Position numbers and translations under genes: made by a program. Shown piece after piece: positions 46,501-58,869 of a stretch of 64,000 nt of DNA. Position 1 is the first letter of the stretch. Each line of letters opens with the position of its first letter. Below the pieces are notes generated by a model. The model worked only from the letters and a program-made list of their open reading frames with translations. It was not told the origin of the DNA and made no database searches. The stretch covers positions 2,170,001-2,234,000 of the forward strand of contig CASHTG010000017.1 of assembly GCA_949357655.1 (NCBI GenBank), given 5' to 3'. The stretch comes from Parascedosporium putredinis (Eukaryota > Ascomycota > Sordariomycetes > Microascales > Microascaceae).

Positions 46501-49500
46501 TTGGGCACCGCAGAGAGGATATCAACCCATGAGAAGTCGTCGACGAAAGCAAGTTAGCGTCCTCATATCCATGGATCCTAGTGTAAGAAACATAACGGCC
46601 CGCAGCATGTCCCACGGATACGGCCCGCTTTAATCCTTCTCACATCACCCCTTTACCCTTTCCCCTTCACCTCACCCCCGCGCACAAACGGCGGCGGCGC
46701 CCGTGTGCCGTCCGAGTATTTTACACATGTCAGTCGTACAGAACATGTTCGCCGCTCTGAGGTCTTGGCATTTCCAAATTGGAGCGGAGCGCCACGACTG
46801 TCAACCTTAAAAACATAATTAAAATGCAACCAAGGCTTGTGGATGATAATACCGAAACACTAGAAGAAGACAAAGACGTGCTGTGCTACGAAACCAAGTT
46901 GAACGTGGACATGAGTGTCTGATATGAGTGGATCCCCGAATCGAATTTCGGAGAGCCACTTGGCATGCATATAGTTCATGTTTTCGATGTTTTGGCGGTG
47001 ACAGAATCAACGTGATGGGAAGAGGGCCCACGGGTCCACGTATCACGTATCTCATCTTGATATTTTCTTCGAGGAATAGGCCATCCATGTCTTTACCCTC
47101 GTCCTACATTTGAGCGGTGGGGATTTGTCCGACACATGGGAGGGCTCAAAAAAACGAGTCCAAGATGTTAGTTAATGTTATCACTGAGCCGTGCTGCGGG
47201 ATGGTGGGAGCACGCTGCTGGCTGTAGTACGAAGACCCCAGCGTCTACCCTAATATGCAGTGACCCTAGGTTAGGTAACATCGCGGAGGGGGATCAAGCT
47301 TCCATGATCAACCCTTGCTCAAACCCGAAGTGCCGCGACACATTGTTACATAGTATTTATTCGGTAGGCAATGGCTGATACACATCGTGGCCAAGGAGTT
47401 AAAAAGAACCCGCCGCGCGCGCTGTACTGTACTGGACAGCGAAAATTGCTTACATCAAATGGATCCATCCATGAATATGTAGATTTTGAGTAAGGAAGCC
47501 GCCTGCTGTGGCGTGGCGGCGCCTAAGGCAAGTCAGGCTGTGGATTGGACTGAATGTCAGAAGTCCGTAGCTTGACATTGACATCGAATGGCCAAGCACG
47601 CGTGGTTGTCAACCACCCCATCCGAGGGCCAAGGGGGATACATAAAATCCGACATGCGTCGAGTGAACATACATACATTAAGTCTTTTAGGAAAAAGCAA
47701 CTATTAAAAACGAGAAAAAGCAAACACGGGCTGGATCACCGTGGGAGCCCGCCTTCCCCGGTGCCCCACGGCATCCTTAGACAATAGAAGCCCTGCCGAT
47801 TGGCACACAATGTACCTCGATTAGTTCAAGTGCATGTCGTGGTGTCAAGAATTACTGGCTTCCTTTCTCCTGCGGGAGGATGAAATCATGGCCTCCAGGG
47901 CTAACTGCCCAGCATGTCACGGAACACATTGGAACTATACGTTGCGAGGATGGCTGTTGGTGATTCTGCTTCGGGTTAACCTCGTGACAGGCACCAAGAG
48001 GGTGACTGGGGACGAGGTAAAGGAAGCTTTCTTTCTATCCCCCCTTTCTTTCTTTCCATTTGGATAGACCGCGGTGGTGATACACCCTGTGCGTGTACGC
48101 CTTTATATACCGAGGTGTGCCTGTACCTCGTGTCGGAGTTAGATGTAGTATCAGCACTTTGGACTGGTGGTGTTGTGCGCTGTCAAGGAAGTACAGGGGT
48201 CCATGACATGGACTGTTCTCGTCTGGTACTTGTATTGGCCTGTCGACCACCCTCCCCCACCTTCAAAAGGAAAAAAACCAACTGTGTGGCAGATGAAAAA
48301 AACCTACGACTGATCTGGATGGCCGGACCGACTTTTGGGATCGGTGGCGGCCTTCTTCATCACAACCCGGGGCAAGAGCAAGTTGCCGGGGGTGAGGTGG
48401 GTCGTAGGGGGTACTTCGCAGCAATTGCCCACGTCTAGAAGGACGGCCTTGGGGGTGATGCTGTGCAGCGCCTGGTCCGTTGTCGATCATTTACTCTTAG
48501 GGGCCTAGAGATCATGGATCATTTCTCAAGGCTGCTTCTCCCGCCAGTCCCAGCTCCCAGGTTTTCCTCCTGGTGGAGGGTCTCCTCCATGGACAAATGA
48601 CATTGGACGCTGATGCCGAAAACGAGGGCGGGACGGGGCTCAACAAGGGTTGATCAGCCAAGAGCCAACCCCTTCACCTTCACCCTATTTTGGTCTGATG
48701 GGGAGTCCTGCCGATTGCATGGAGCTCTCGTCGAGGAAGTTCCAAGCCACTGCTTCCATCCACCACATCGTTGGCCTCAGCCATTTCCTGAGAAGTGGTC
48801 ATGTTACCGAATCGCAGCTTGCGGCCTTCTCATGAAAATGATGAGCTGCTCTTCAACTAGTGTAGAGCCGCTCTAAGGCTACAACGACGGCTCTGTCCGG
48901 CAGTCTTAGATGCCAGGCCCCTTCCCACATCTACATATACGGATGGCATTGGTGAATACATCCATCCAGGGATCCATGGATGTAGCGAAGTTTGAAATCT
49001 CAAGCTTGCCTCCCCATCTGATTTCCTCATCTCCCCTCGCATAACCTGTCGAAGCCAAGCTTTCACTTCACTCCACTCCACCGGCTCTGTTGCTGAGCGG
49101 GTCCTCTCTTTCCTTTCTGGGAGTGAAGAGGGGAAAGAGTGGGCTCTTGACGGGGAAGCTGTCCAAGCCCCCACCCCCAGACATCCAACAAGTGAGCGCC
49201 CAAGCGCCCAAGCACAGGCACAGGCACAGGGTAACGTTGTAGGAAAACCTCGAGTGTAAGTCGCCTCCAAGAGGAAGCACAAAGAGCAGGCTTGATGGGA
49301 TCTCGGACGAAACCTGACGTCCTGTCCGGAGGATTTCCCCAACCCTGACGAGTCGGAGGGAAACATCCAGGGGCTGATCTGGTGGGCCCGCCTCACTTTC
49401 GCCCGGCCCTCTCGCCCCCGCCCTTCTTACGGGTACGATCCGGGCTGGCCAGGCCAATTGTTTCCTGATGCCACGGCCACAGCCGCCTCAGGCCCTAGCC

Positions 49501-52500
49501 CAAGCCGCGCACCTACGAAGTAGCTCGAGGCTGACACGCGCATCTTAGCCAGGCAGCCAGGGCCCCAGGAGAGAGTTGCTATTCCTGCCCTTTGACGGCC
49601 GAAGGGTCAAAGAAGGGTGGCAACCTTGAAGCGAGGCCACTAAGCCGTATCCGAGTTGAACGGCCGCTTGGTCGCTTTCTTTCCCACTTCCGGACAGTCT
49701 GTAGCCCCGGCCCAAACTACATTTCTCTCCCTTTGTTTTGTACCCTCTTTCTTTTTCTTTTTTTCCTTTCTTTTTCTTTTCCCTGTTCTTAAAAACGTGA
49801 TCTACCTATCTACATTGTTAAACTTGGTTCGTCTTGTGAGGCTCTCCGTGGGGATCCCGTGAGAGATGCGCTAAAAACGAGGGGTCCCGCTCTTTGCCGG
49901 CCAAGTGTCGAGCCGGGCAAGGGGGTAGGTGGGGTGAAGACGCCGAGGGAGAAGAAAGCACGGCAACGCATTTTTGTTGAGTGGGCGGACTCGGGTGTGA
50001 GCTGTCTGATATCAATGTCAGTTGTTAAACAAAGGCGCGCACCACTGCAGGCATTAATAGGGCAACTGCCGTCTTTCATCGAGGTTTAGCACGTACGCTA
50101 GTGGGTTAGTGGACACGGACGCTAGGACGGGTGCTCTTATAGTAGCCACGCAGTGGATGTTCGAGGCCCTGCTCCCAGATGAGCCGGGAGGCGTTTCGGG
50201 CTACATGTAGACGACGCAGTCTCATGGTTGCCCTCTAAACACACATACATGTAGACTCTGATGGCGCTAAAGCGGGTTTCACTAACGGTTCAAGCAGATT
50301 TGAAGGAGGGGTAGACTGAAGCGAAGGCTAATCATGCGCAGAGCCGTTGTTCTGTCTTGGGGGTTTCCTTTTTTTTTTTTCTTTGTTCCGGGGCATGGCC
50401 AGATCGGTCCATCCTTGCGAGTTATCATTATAGAGGATCTGGAGGATATAATAGATTATCTCCGGGCTAGGGGCCCCATTGGTACCCACTGCCAACGCCA
50501 TCAACCTCTCTCTCTGGTTCTTGAATCGTCAATATTATCTGGTCCTTCCTTTTTCTCCTGTCCTCATCCTGCACCTGTCCAGATCGAGCTCCAACACCCC
50601 AGCTTTTTACTTTCCTTTTTTCCTTTTTCCTCTCCCCTCCCTTTTCCTTCCCTCTTTATCTTTGAAAACAGAAAAAGGGGAAGGACAAGAGTTGACAGTG
50701 TTGATTCTGCTCCTCCTAACCCTAACCTCTAGGCGTTCTGCATTGAGTATTTTGCGCATTTATTTTTCGTGTAAGAGCCAATCAGGAGAAGCCTGATTTG
50801 GTGGACGGTGGTGGGAAGACCCCACCCGGCTCTTCACACTGCTTCCCCGAAAGAATCGCCTCAAAGTGGCTTGGGCCACCGAGCTGTTCACCAGCCAAAC
50901 AATCCGCAGTGAAGGTGGCTCTCAAGAAAATCACGACCTGGCCAAGTAAACTCAAAACGGAGCGTTTGGCGGTCGACGTATCGATCTATAGGGCTGTAGT
51001 AGGTCGGCAATACGCCCAACTTCCATGACATGGGATGAACAGTTCACCAGCGTAAGGTTGTGACCGCATGGGTGAGCGACGTCGGAGCTTTATCCACGGG
51101 ACGAGAGGCGACGACGGGGGTAGCGCATGTACGGAGACAACAACCATGCACTGAGACCAAGTCTAACAGCATTACTTCATTTTGGATTCGGAAAGCCGAA
51201 GAGAGTGCTCGCCGCAACTGCAACCAACACTGAATGAACCATGGGCCGAGGAAACGGGCACGGTGTGCACGCTCTCATCGAGTACAGCGTGCAGTGGGTG
51301 GGATGTGGAGAGCCAGTGATGTTGCTGAGCGGTCAGTACGCATCCATAGAATGGATCAATCCAATGGGTCCATGGATGAATTCATCGATTAGGAGAGAAA
51401 TGCTTCTCTCGCCAACATGATGCCCCAGTACATGGTTAGACTCCAGTCGACTCGGTGTTGTACGCTGTACGCTACTAGTCTCTGCCGCCCGCTCCTCCTT
51501 CGCTTTCTCTCTTTCGCCCACGTTTTCATGCATTTCTTTTTCCCCTTTGCTTCCATTTCACCCCTATTCTATAATACATTGGCTGACAACGACATTGGCC
51601 ATTGAACGGGTGGCGGTGGGCTTGCGCGAAAGTAAGTGAAGGCTGCCCGTTTGGAATATGTTAAGATTAGTTTGCAAGCCGAGTTCTTCATTTTTGGCTG
51701 CAAACGGAGCCTTGCACCGTGTATGTTATCGTAGGACGTAGTAGAGGCTACGTTGGTTAGTGATTGATGACAATTCAGTTGGGCTGGTCGGCCCCGTCGG
51801 CTTTCTCGCCACAGGGTCCCCCATGAGAGCAAGGCAGCAGACGGGCAATCTTCCGCGCCCCGAGCCGCTGACTCCCGCCGCTTCTCGAGACCAAGGCTAA
51901 TGTAGGGGACCTAGCTAGCCCGGAGAACACTTGAGCTTTACTTAAACATCTTTCACAAACCTAGATGCAAAAGGGGAGGGATAAGATGGGAAAGGAAAAG
52001 CGTCCTGACCCTAACGTGAGCGTGAGGGGTTCGGGCTGGGGAGGCTCACTGATGGGGTGTGTGTTGCTAGTGCTAGGGGACCAGGGAAGGTGGGGGGGTG
52101 CGCTGGCTGAAAGGGAGTGTGGGTGTGGGGGCGTGGGCTAGTCAAAACGGCGTTTGATGCGACTGGAGGAATGGTGCATCCAGGACAATCCTCACGTCTA
52201 TGCTCACTACCATCACACCCTAGAGGTAGCCTGTTGCACAGCTAAAGCAGCTATTCACTTCGAGTCGCGTCCTTCTGGCCTCTTTCGGTGGGACTGCTCT
52301 ACCTCGCCGAGTCGGACCGGGGGAAAAGTGCACCTTGGCTGCCATGAGAAGAATACTATCAAGTATACTTGTTTTTCTTTTCAGATGGCGAAGGCGATCA
52401 ATTTCAACGTGTAATCCACCTCCGTCCCCTTCAAAATGATGCTCATGGCTTTTCTGCTGGAAAGGTTTTATAAGTCTAGGATGAAGCCTCCAGAAATTCC

Positions 52501-52997
52501 GTTCCACACATCCCTTTGCCTCTCCAAAAGAGTCCCACCCATCCCCTCATCCTCACGACAGAAGGAAACATCTATATAATATTCTCTTTGTCCATCTCGG
52601 TCAACCCTACTCTCATTGTCCTTTTGGAACACCACCAGTTGGCTAGCTCCTTGTCGAAGAGCTTAAAGCGATTAACGTATCATCTCCGCTTAACGAAGGG
52701 TTGCTATAAGGCATCTGTTTATATGCTGTCCAGGCCCAGGATCTCCATGACTCTCAAACACAATCCATATTCGATCTCGCCTCAGCGATAAGCTTGTTAT
52801 GATCAATGCACTCATCTCCCCACCTTGAATCAGGTATTCGACATTCGTTCTGCTAAACATCAACCCTACATCCTCTTATCATCCTCCTATTTTTAAGCGC
52901 GCCTTCTCTCTCTCTCCCTACCTACCTCCCTCTTTCCTACAGGATATAGAAGAACATACAAACAAAGGAAAGCCGAAAGAACAGAAAAGTCAGCAAC

Positions 52998-54620
52998 ATG
53001 GAAGGCCAAGTTTGCGAGTCTCGGGGCGGACATAAAGCCCAGCAGCTCCCCAGTTTCGCCACCTTTTGAGCGTTTCTACTGGAGGGGCCCCCTTTCCCTC
53101 CAGCCAGCGCATCAAGCCCCGCCGGCCCTTCTCTGAGTATTCCCCTCACGCGGTCGTCATCATCCTCCTCCTCATCGTCCTCATCCCACCGCCATCCCAC
53201 CTTTTCTTCTACGTCGTCTTCTCCCCATTTTGGCGGCAGCGGCAGCGGCAACAGTAACGGCACCCCAACGTCCCAAGACCGAAATGGCGGCAGTTGCGCG
53301 AGCCCGATTTGCACGAATCCGGCGCCTTATGCGGGGATGCCCCCACCCAGCACGGCCGGAGACCGATTCCGAGGATGGTTTCCCAGCGCGGACCGGTTAT
53401 CCGGTAGCTCGACTACGGACCTGCGAGCGTACAAGACATCGCGAACTGGCCCATTCGTGGCAGACCGAAAGTACAATACGAGCCCGGCCGTGCCGCCTTT
53501 GCCGTGTGATCAGCCTCGCAGGATAAGTCTACCTTCCTTCACGAGCCTAACGACACCTTCTCCAATGAGCGAGGGACGGCGAAACTCGCACGTAGACGTG
53601 CCCGAAACTGCCGCTACGACGGCTTTAGCCCTCCCATCTTCGAGAAGTAGCATCACGGGATATGGGGCGCCTGGCTTCTCGTCGGGGTTCAAGGCAGCGG
53701 GCATGCTCGATTCCACAAGGCAAGGATCGCACCACCACGCAGGTGGGCGCCACATCCTGCCCACGTCTAGGATACGTTCATCTTCACCTGGGGCGGGGAT
53801 GCTCACACCAGATCAGATCCCCGAGGCCCTCAGCCTAACCCTCGCCCTGGCTAGCCGGGGTGCGCTCCCGCCTGCCCTTTCTGGCGACAGGCGAGGCAGC
53901 GCAGACTCCACTTCAAGTCAGGAGAAGGGCTTGTCCCGGAACAAGAGGAAAGCCGGAGCGATGAGCACGGCCAAGTGCCAGCCTAAGGATGGCTCAGGCG
54001 ACGAGCGAGGGGAGCAAGAGGTTCAAATGCCCGCATGACGGCTGTGGCAAGTCGTATAGCTGGAAAGAGAATCTCACCAGGCATATGACGACGTAAGTTA
54101 TTTTCCCAGGGCGCTTTCTTTTCTTCCCTACGTTACCTTCTTTTTCGGAATCCTCCGCTTCTCTCATCCCTTTATTCGCGCCTTTTGATGGCATAATTGC
54201 CCTCTCCACAATATAAAAGGCAGTTATGCTAACGGCCGTTTGCTATTCAATAGCTGGCACTCTCCAATGCAAAACCGATGCCCCTTTTGCAAGGACAACG
54301 CAATGAGGCCGAGCTTCAACAGGTTGGACAACTTCAAAGAGCACATCCTCCGCCACTTCCGCGACCGCAACAACTGCCGGGCGCGGACGGGGTTCGACCC
54401 GGCAGCAGAGGAGTTCTACCTCGGTATTACGGAGATGGTCAAGCAGAGGCGACAGCAGCAGCAGCACCAACAACACATGGGCATGTCGACAACAGCAGCG
54501 CAGCGAAAGAGGCTAGCCGATCATATGAACGCGGCGGAGAGCCCCGGTAGCACGGACACATGCGATACGGGGAGCGACGCGGCGAGCGATGTGGATGGCG
54601 ACGTGGGCATGATGGGCTGA
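52998..54620 (+). CDS. C2H2 zinc-finger protein (two fingers), several apparent frameshifts
   Basis: Exons 52998..54092 and 54254..54620 with a 161-bp intron (GCTAACG branch). The N-terminal region is low-complexity (LPSFATF, a polySer tract, Gly/Ser/Asn/Pro-rich), followed by basic and Ser-rich segments. Finger 1 (about residues 345-367) is CX4CX12HX4H (FKCPHDGCGKSYSWKENLTRH, split over the intron). Finger 2 is CX2CX17HX3H (RCPFCKDN, KEHILRH). A Q/H-rich stretch and an acidic Gly/Asp tail complete it. Taken literally an in-frame TGA lies near 53067 and the frame shifts before finger 1. Three one-base losses (T4 near 53064, G4 and C5 near 53084..53092) remove the TGA. Two more near 53930 and 53984 restore the finger frame. 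The corrected total is an exact 488 residues. Likely a nucleic-acid-binding regulator. Targets unknown. Confidence 0.72.
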
Positions 54621-57600
54621 TGAGACATCCAAAGTGGCTACGTTCTCAAGGGCGACTTTTCCATCTGTTTTGCACGCTCTCATCTCGCGTTCAGGCGGGG
54701 AAGAGAGCTAAGCATCTGTCGGGGACCAGCCATATTGGACAATCAAGTTGGAGTAAATTTCTTTCTCAACTGTACGATCACTATCTGGGGCTTTTTTGTT
54801 CCCCTTCTTCGCTTGGTCTCTTTGCCAGGGTTTGTTTGCCCGGGTTTGTTCCTATCTCTTTTCCTCGGGAGTTTTTCCTGGTTTTCTCTTCCAGGGGTTA
54901 TTATTTTCTTTACGACATGGCCTTCGAAAAGAGGCCAAGAGGGAGAGAGGCACCCAAAAGCGGATCGAGAGCATGGTTTCTTTTTGCATGTTGGTACTGC
55001 GGGCGAACCTTACGAAGTCTCACGATTGTTTGTCATCTTTCTATTCTCTGCTCTCTTCTCTCTTTTTGGTTTTCTTGCCTCAATCTCGCTTTTCTTTTTC
55101 TTTTTTTTTCTTTTTTTCTTCATGTTTCTTTTTACCCTTTCAGACCAAAGCTGCTAGCTCGGTCCTGAGCCGGAACGCGACCATGACCAACAAGGGGCAG
55201 ACCACGGGAAACAGAAAGATTCCCACCATCAAGGCAGGACAGACTCCGAATGGGAAACGGTGCTCGAGTGCTGGTCTGGTTTTGCACACAGAAAGGTTGT
55301 TAACCAGGCTAATTTTGGTTACTTTCGTTATTTTCGTAAAGAGGAGACAAAATAATGGGCTAGGCCAAGACTGCCGGTCCTAACCCGAGGGTATATCTGT
55401 TTTTGGGGAGTTCTTGCGATGGAGTTATTTGTATCGAAGAAGGGGAAAATAGGGAGCGGTTTGGTCAGGGGAAAAGATAGGGAGGGACGCTAAGGTCGTG
55501 CCCTTCCTAGCCCACAGACATCGATAGAGAACCGGGACACTGTTAATAGGTTGTTCATTGCTGACTAGAGGAAGTTATGAGAAGAGTATCTCAAGATCTA
55601 TGCCGAGTATTTCCTTCGTGACGGATTTTTCTCCCTTACCTAGATTTTCGTGTGTCTTTCATTTACCTGCGGAGGGTTGAAGTGGTACAGTAAGTGGGCT
55701 TGAGTCCTGCCACGGCGGAGCTGATGACCGGGTCATCGGATCGGCCCCGCCCCGGATACCGGCCATGGTACATAAGTAGTCCCGGAAACTCGGACTAGGA
55801 GGGGGCGTCGATCGTAGCAGCACGCGTGTAAAAAGATTGTTTGCATTTTTCCCTCCCTTTCAATTCCTGCTTCCATCGCCCCGTTTCCCCACCCGACAGA
55901 AGAGGGAAAAAACCACGGACTGTTTCCCCTTACCACATAGCTCTTCAAATCACTTCGCATGATTACCTCGCGTCGTTTCTTCCATAGCAACTTCTGACGG
56001 TTTAGAGCGGGCTCTTGTCCTAATATAGCCGTAGTGTTCACGCAGCTGGACGCGTCTGTGCCTTAAATCAAGCATAAATGGTGGCTTTTATTGACCCTGT
56101 GATTCGTGCTGCAAGGTACGATGTGCCTACCCGGCCTCAGGACCCAGCTATCAGGTACCTCGGGAGGGTCGCATCACTTCGACCACAGCGTGGATCTCTC
56201 CGAGGTTCTTTGGCCACCAAAAAGGTCAGAGGATAATACCCAATACCTCAGGCTCTGCACGAGTCGCTGCGAATCGCTAGCCACAAATTGCAGTAGGTTT
56301 ATCGATATCCTGGGGCTGTCTTGAAATAATTATCCCCCTTACTTCTTCCGCAGCCAAGAGGCTAAAGAGAGAAGGACGAGAAGGCTTCAATGCAAGTTGA
56401 CAAAAATATCCTAGATTTCTTGGGCTTCATGTTCGACGCCAGGACCCCAGGTTGCCCACCCTACTTCATAAAGTAGGACGCGATAAAGGAGCGACAGTCC
56501 TAATAGCGCCAAGGCTGTTCAATAGTGATCCAAAGAGGTGTCTTTTTTGTCGAGAAGCGATGGCCACGTCGAGAGATAAGATGCTCAATCCCAGAAGTTT
56601 AACGTTTTTCTTGCCGAGTTAGGTTTAGTGCAGCACCTGTAAATCCTGGTTAGCAAAGGGACGCTGAGCCAGGAAAGCCACAAGACATCAGGGAACCCAA
56701 AAGCAGGCTGAGCAACGACGATATGGAACTGAGCCGGTGCTGGTGCGAGGCTCGAACAGCTTCCCGGGCTAATATTGACCTCTCCTTTACGACCAATTCA
56801 TTTCTTCAAGAATAGAAACAGGTGGCCTGATTGCTGGGCACGGGAACGAGAAGGGCCGGAGGGGGTTTTTTTGTTTTGTTTTTCCTCCCACATTTTTATT
56901 CAGAGCTTTCAATGTTCAATATTGTGTATGACACTCACAGGCTCGGACATGCCAATGGGTGAAAGAGTGGGGCGCGTCAAAACGGAAGATAGAGGTCTGA
57001 CGAGGAACGAGAGCTTGGAACTAGGAGAGGTTGGTTATTGAAGAGGCTGTAGCTCAGCCGCGCTAGGAGAGACTGGGCTGAGTGAGGTCTTATAATATTG
57101 TAAACGGGAAAGTAGGTTCAAGCATTGGTCTGAGACAAATCTAAAAGCCATTGCAACAGTCTCAACTGTCTCTTGTCAAACCTGAGACCGGAGGCTGTTG
57201 TGCAATACACTAGATGCCAAAGAAAATACCTCGGTAGGGAAAGAAGGGATGAAGGAAAAGATTGAGGACAAAGGTCTTCCCCGATCCATCGCAATGGTAA
57301 TCTTAATCACGCGTCGTATGGAGCCCGGATTTTTCTCATGGGAAGAATTGCGGGCGGATCATGGGTCCATGGGTTGTGCTGCTCGGGAAGGGAGATCATC
57401 AGAAAGGCAATATTAACAGGGGAAAGGAAGCTACGGCGCCTTCCACCCTGGTGCCGGGCTGACAGCACTATCGACAATAAGCCAAGAATAGAACGAATGG
57501 GGGTAATGGCCAGTGCCCCAAGCACCGTAGGAGCGGGTCATTAAATTGAGGGCACGAGTGTCCTCGAACAGCTTCAGCATCTTACCTATTGGCGGCGTGT

Positions 57601-58869
57601 GTCCTTGCAGGAAGCGACAGTGCGATCAAGAGCTCCCATCAAATGTACTTGTACTTGTATCAAAAGCTGTCCTCCTTTGGCTCGTGTTAACCCAAGGCAG
57701 CTTAGGCGGCCCGCTCGACACTGGTACTTGTACCTAAGAGAGATATTTTTGGCTCCGTATCTTTACACCGTGTCCGCCTACGCAAGGTACTTTGAAGAAG
57801 CCGAAGCTTGATGGAGCTCCCACAGAGCCATCCCCAACCCGGATCAGGAGGGGTTAGTAATAATATAATTCGCACAACGGTTTGAGAGGTTGTTTATATG
57901 CACACTGTGAGTTGTAGTACAAAAAGCGTGTTGTCTCACAGTGCTTCTGTCGAGACACGTCACGTCTTGATTCGTGTTCCTGCCAAAAATGGGTTGATCC
58001 AATGGATCCATCAGTCTGTTGTGTCTAGCATTCCCCTTCCCCTGTCTCCGCGACAGCTGGATCCATTTCTGGGGGAGACAAAGAGGTACTTTGCTCAACT
58101 CTCCCTGGACCTCGTAATAATACAGCCCGCACATGTGCAGTCTACCAATCCGAGTGCTCCTCAGTAGCTTGCGAGTAGTCCTCGCACCAATAATCCCACA
58201 CGGTTTTTTTGACCTTTCCACTGCGCGTCTGCACCTTCCCACGCCTGGCCAGCCGCAGCTGCTCCACGGGTTTGACATCGCATCGCTGTCCTCTTTTTCT
58301 TCTAGAGTCGTTATCGAACCCCTTTATCCTTCCCTCCCCCATTCCTTTCCATCCCCATCCCCCTTCCCATCTAACGAATCCCCTCCACTTGACGATCAAT
58401 CATCTGGGGAGATCTATTTTTTTCTCCCTTGGGGTGCCTACTATTAAGGACTAAACTCGCAGGACCTTGGCATCTTTACAAGGTCTTGCGTGAGTAGAGT
58501 TTATTCGCCCTCCTTTTAATACTCCTCTTTTTTTCTGCCCCTTTTGACCTTGCCTCCTCGCTGCAGGACGTTGCTACCTCTTTCCCTGTCACCTTTTATT
58601 CTTCTTCTACTTGGTTTACACCTTCAAGTCATCTTGCAAGGGGCCCTTTTATGTCTTTCACCCTGACAAGCTAATTCTTCTTTTCTCAACTCTCCTTAAT
58701 TACCAATTAGTTTCCTCTGCCTCTTCGGTGAGGAATCTGTGTCTTCTAAGCTAGACCCTTGGACCGGCACGACGATTGACGATTAGAACCTCGAAACGCG
58801 AAAGAAACGGGGCTGGATCGAAACCGCCCGAACGCAAGACTCTCCAGTCAGCAGCCTCGGCCGACCACC
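54621..58869. other. Gene-free stretch between C2H2 gene and PMT1
   Basis: About 4.2 kb without a supported gene. It has a T-rich tract (55080..55135), one TACCTCGGTA (57227..57236), one ATGGATCCAT (58002..58011) and a CT/CCCATT-rich block (58330..58380) that fits a PMT1 promoter. A tRNA-like T-arm near 56750 was rejected. Confidence 0.45.

Larger units (their letters stand above)
41901..52997. other. Gene-poor tract, second part, with dispersed palindromic motifs
   Basis: About 11 kb in which I find no frame with a recognisable domain and no transposase, reverse transcriptase or long terminal repeat. Short frames are scattered on both strands. It carries most of the ATCCATGGAT/ATGGATCCAT palindromes and most of the TACCTCGGTA motifs in the window, an A19 run, a GC-rich hairpin and a G-run cluster (52076..52137). 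Composition is mixed rather than strongly AT-rich, so heavy RIP is not obvious by eye. Confidence 0.45.

Noticed and set aside
50712..50730. Telomere-like CTAACCCTAACC
   Set aside because: Only two units; too short for telomeric repeat, likely chance.
37786..52997. Mobile element or defence-type island in the gene-poor tract
   Set aside because: No transposase, reverse transcriptase, helicase, terminal repeats or flanking duplications could be identified by eye.
54560..55168. 202-residue open frame after the C2H2 gene
   Set aside because: Overlaps the real C-terminus in another frame and consists largely of Phe/Leu/Ser from a T-rich tract.
56735..56800. tRNA-like B-box (complement of GGCTCGAAC)
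   Set aside because: The T stem does not pair properly and no acceptor, anticodon or D arm can be built.
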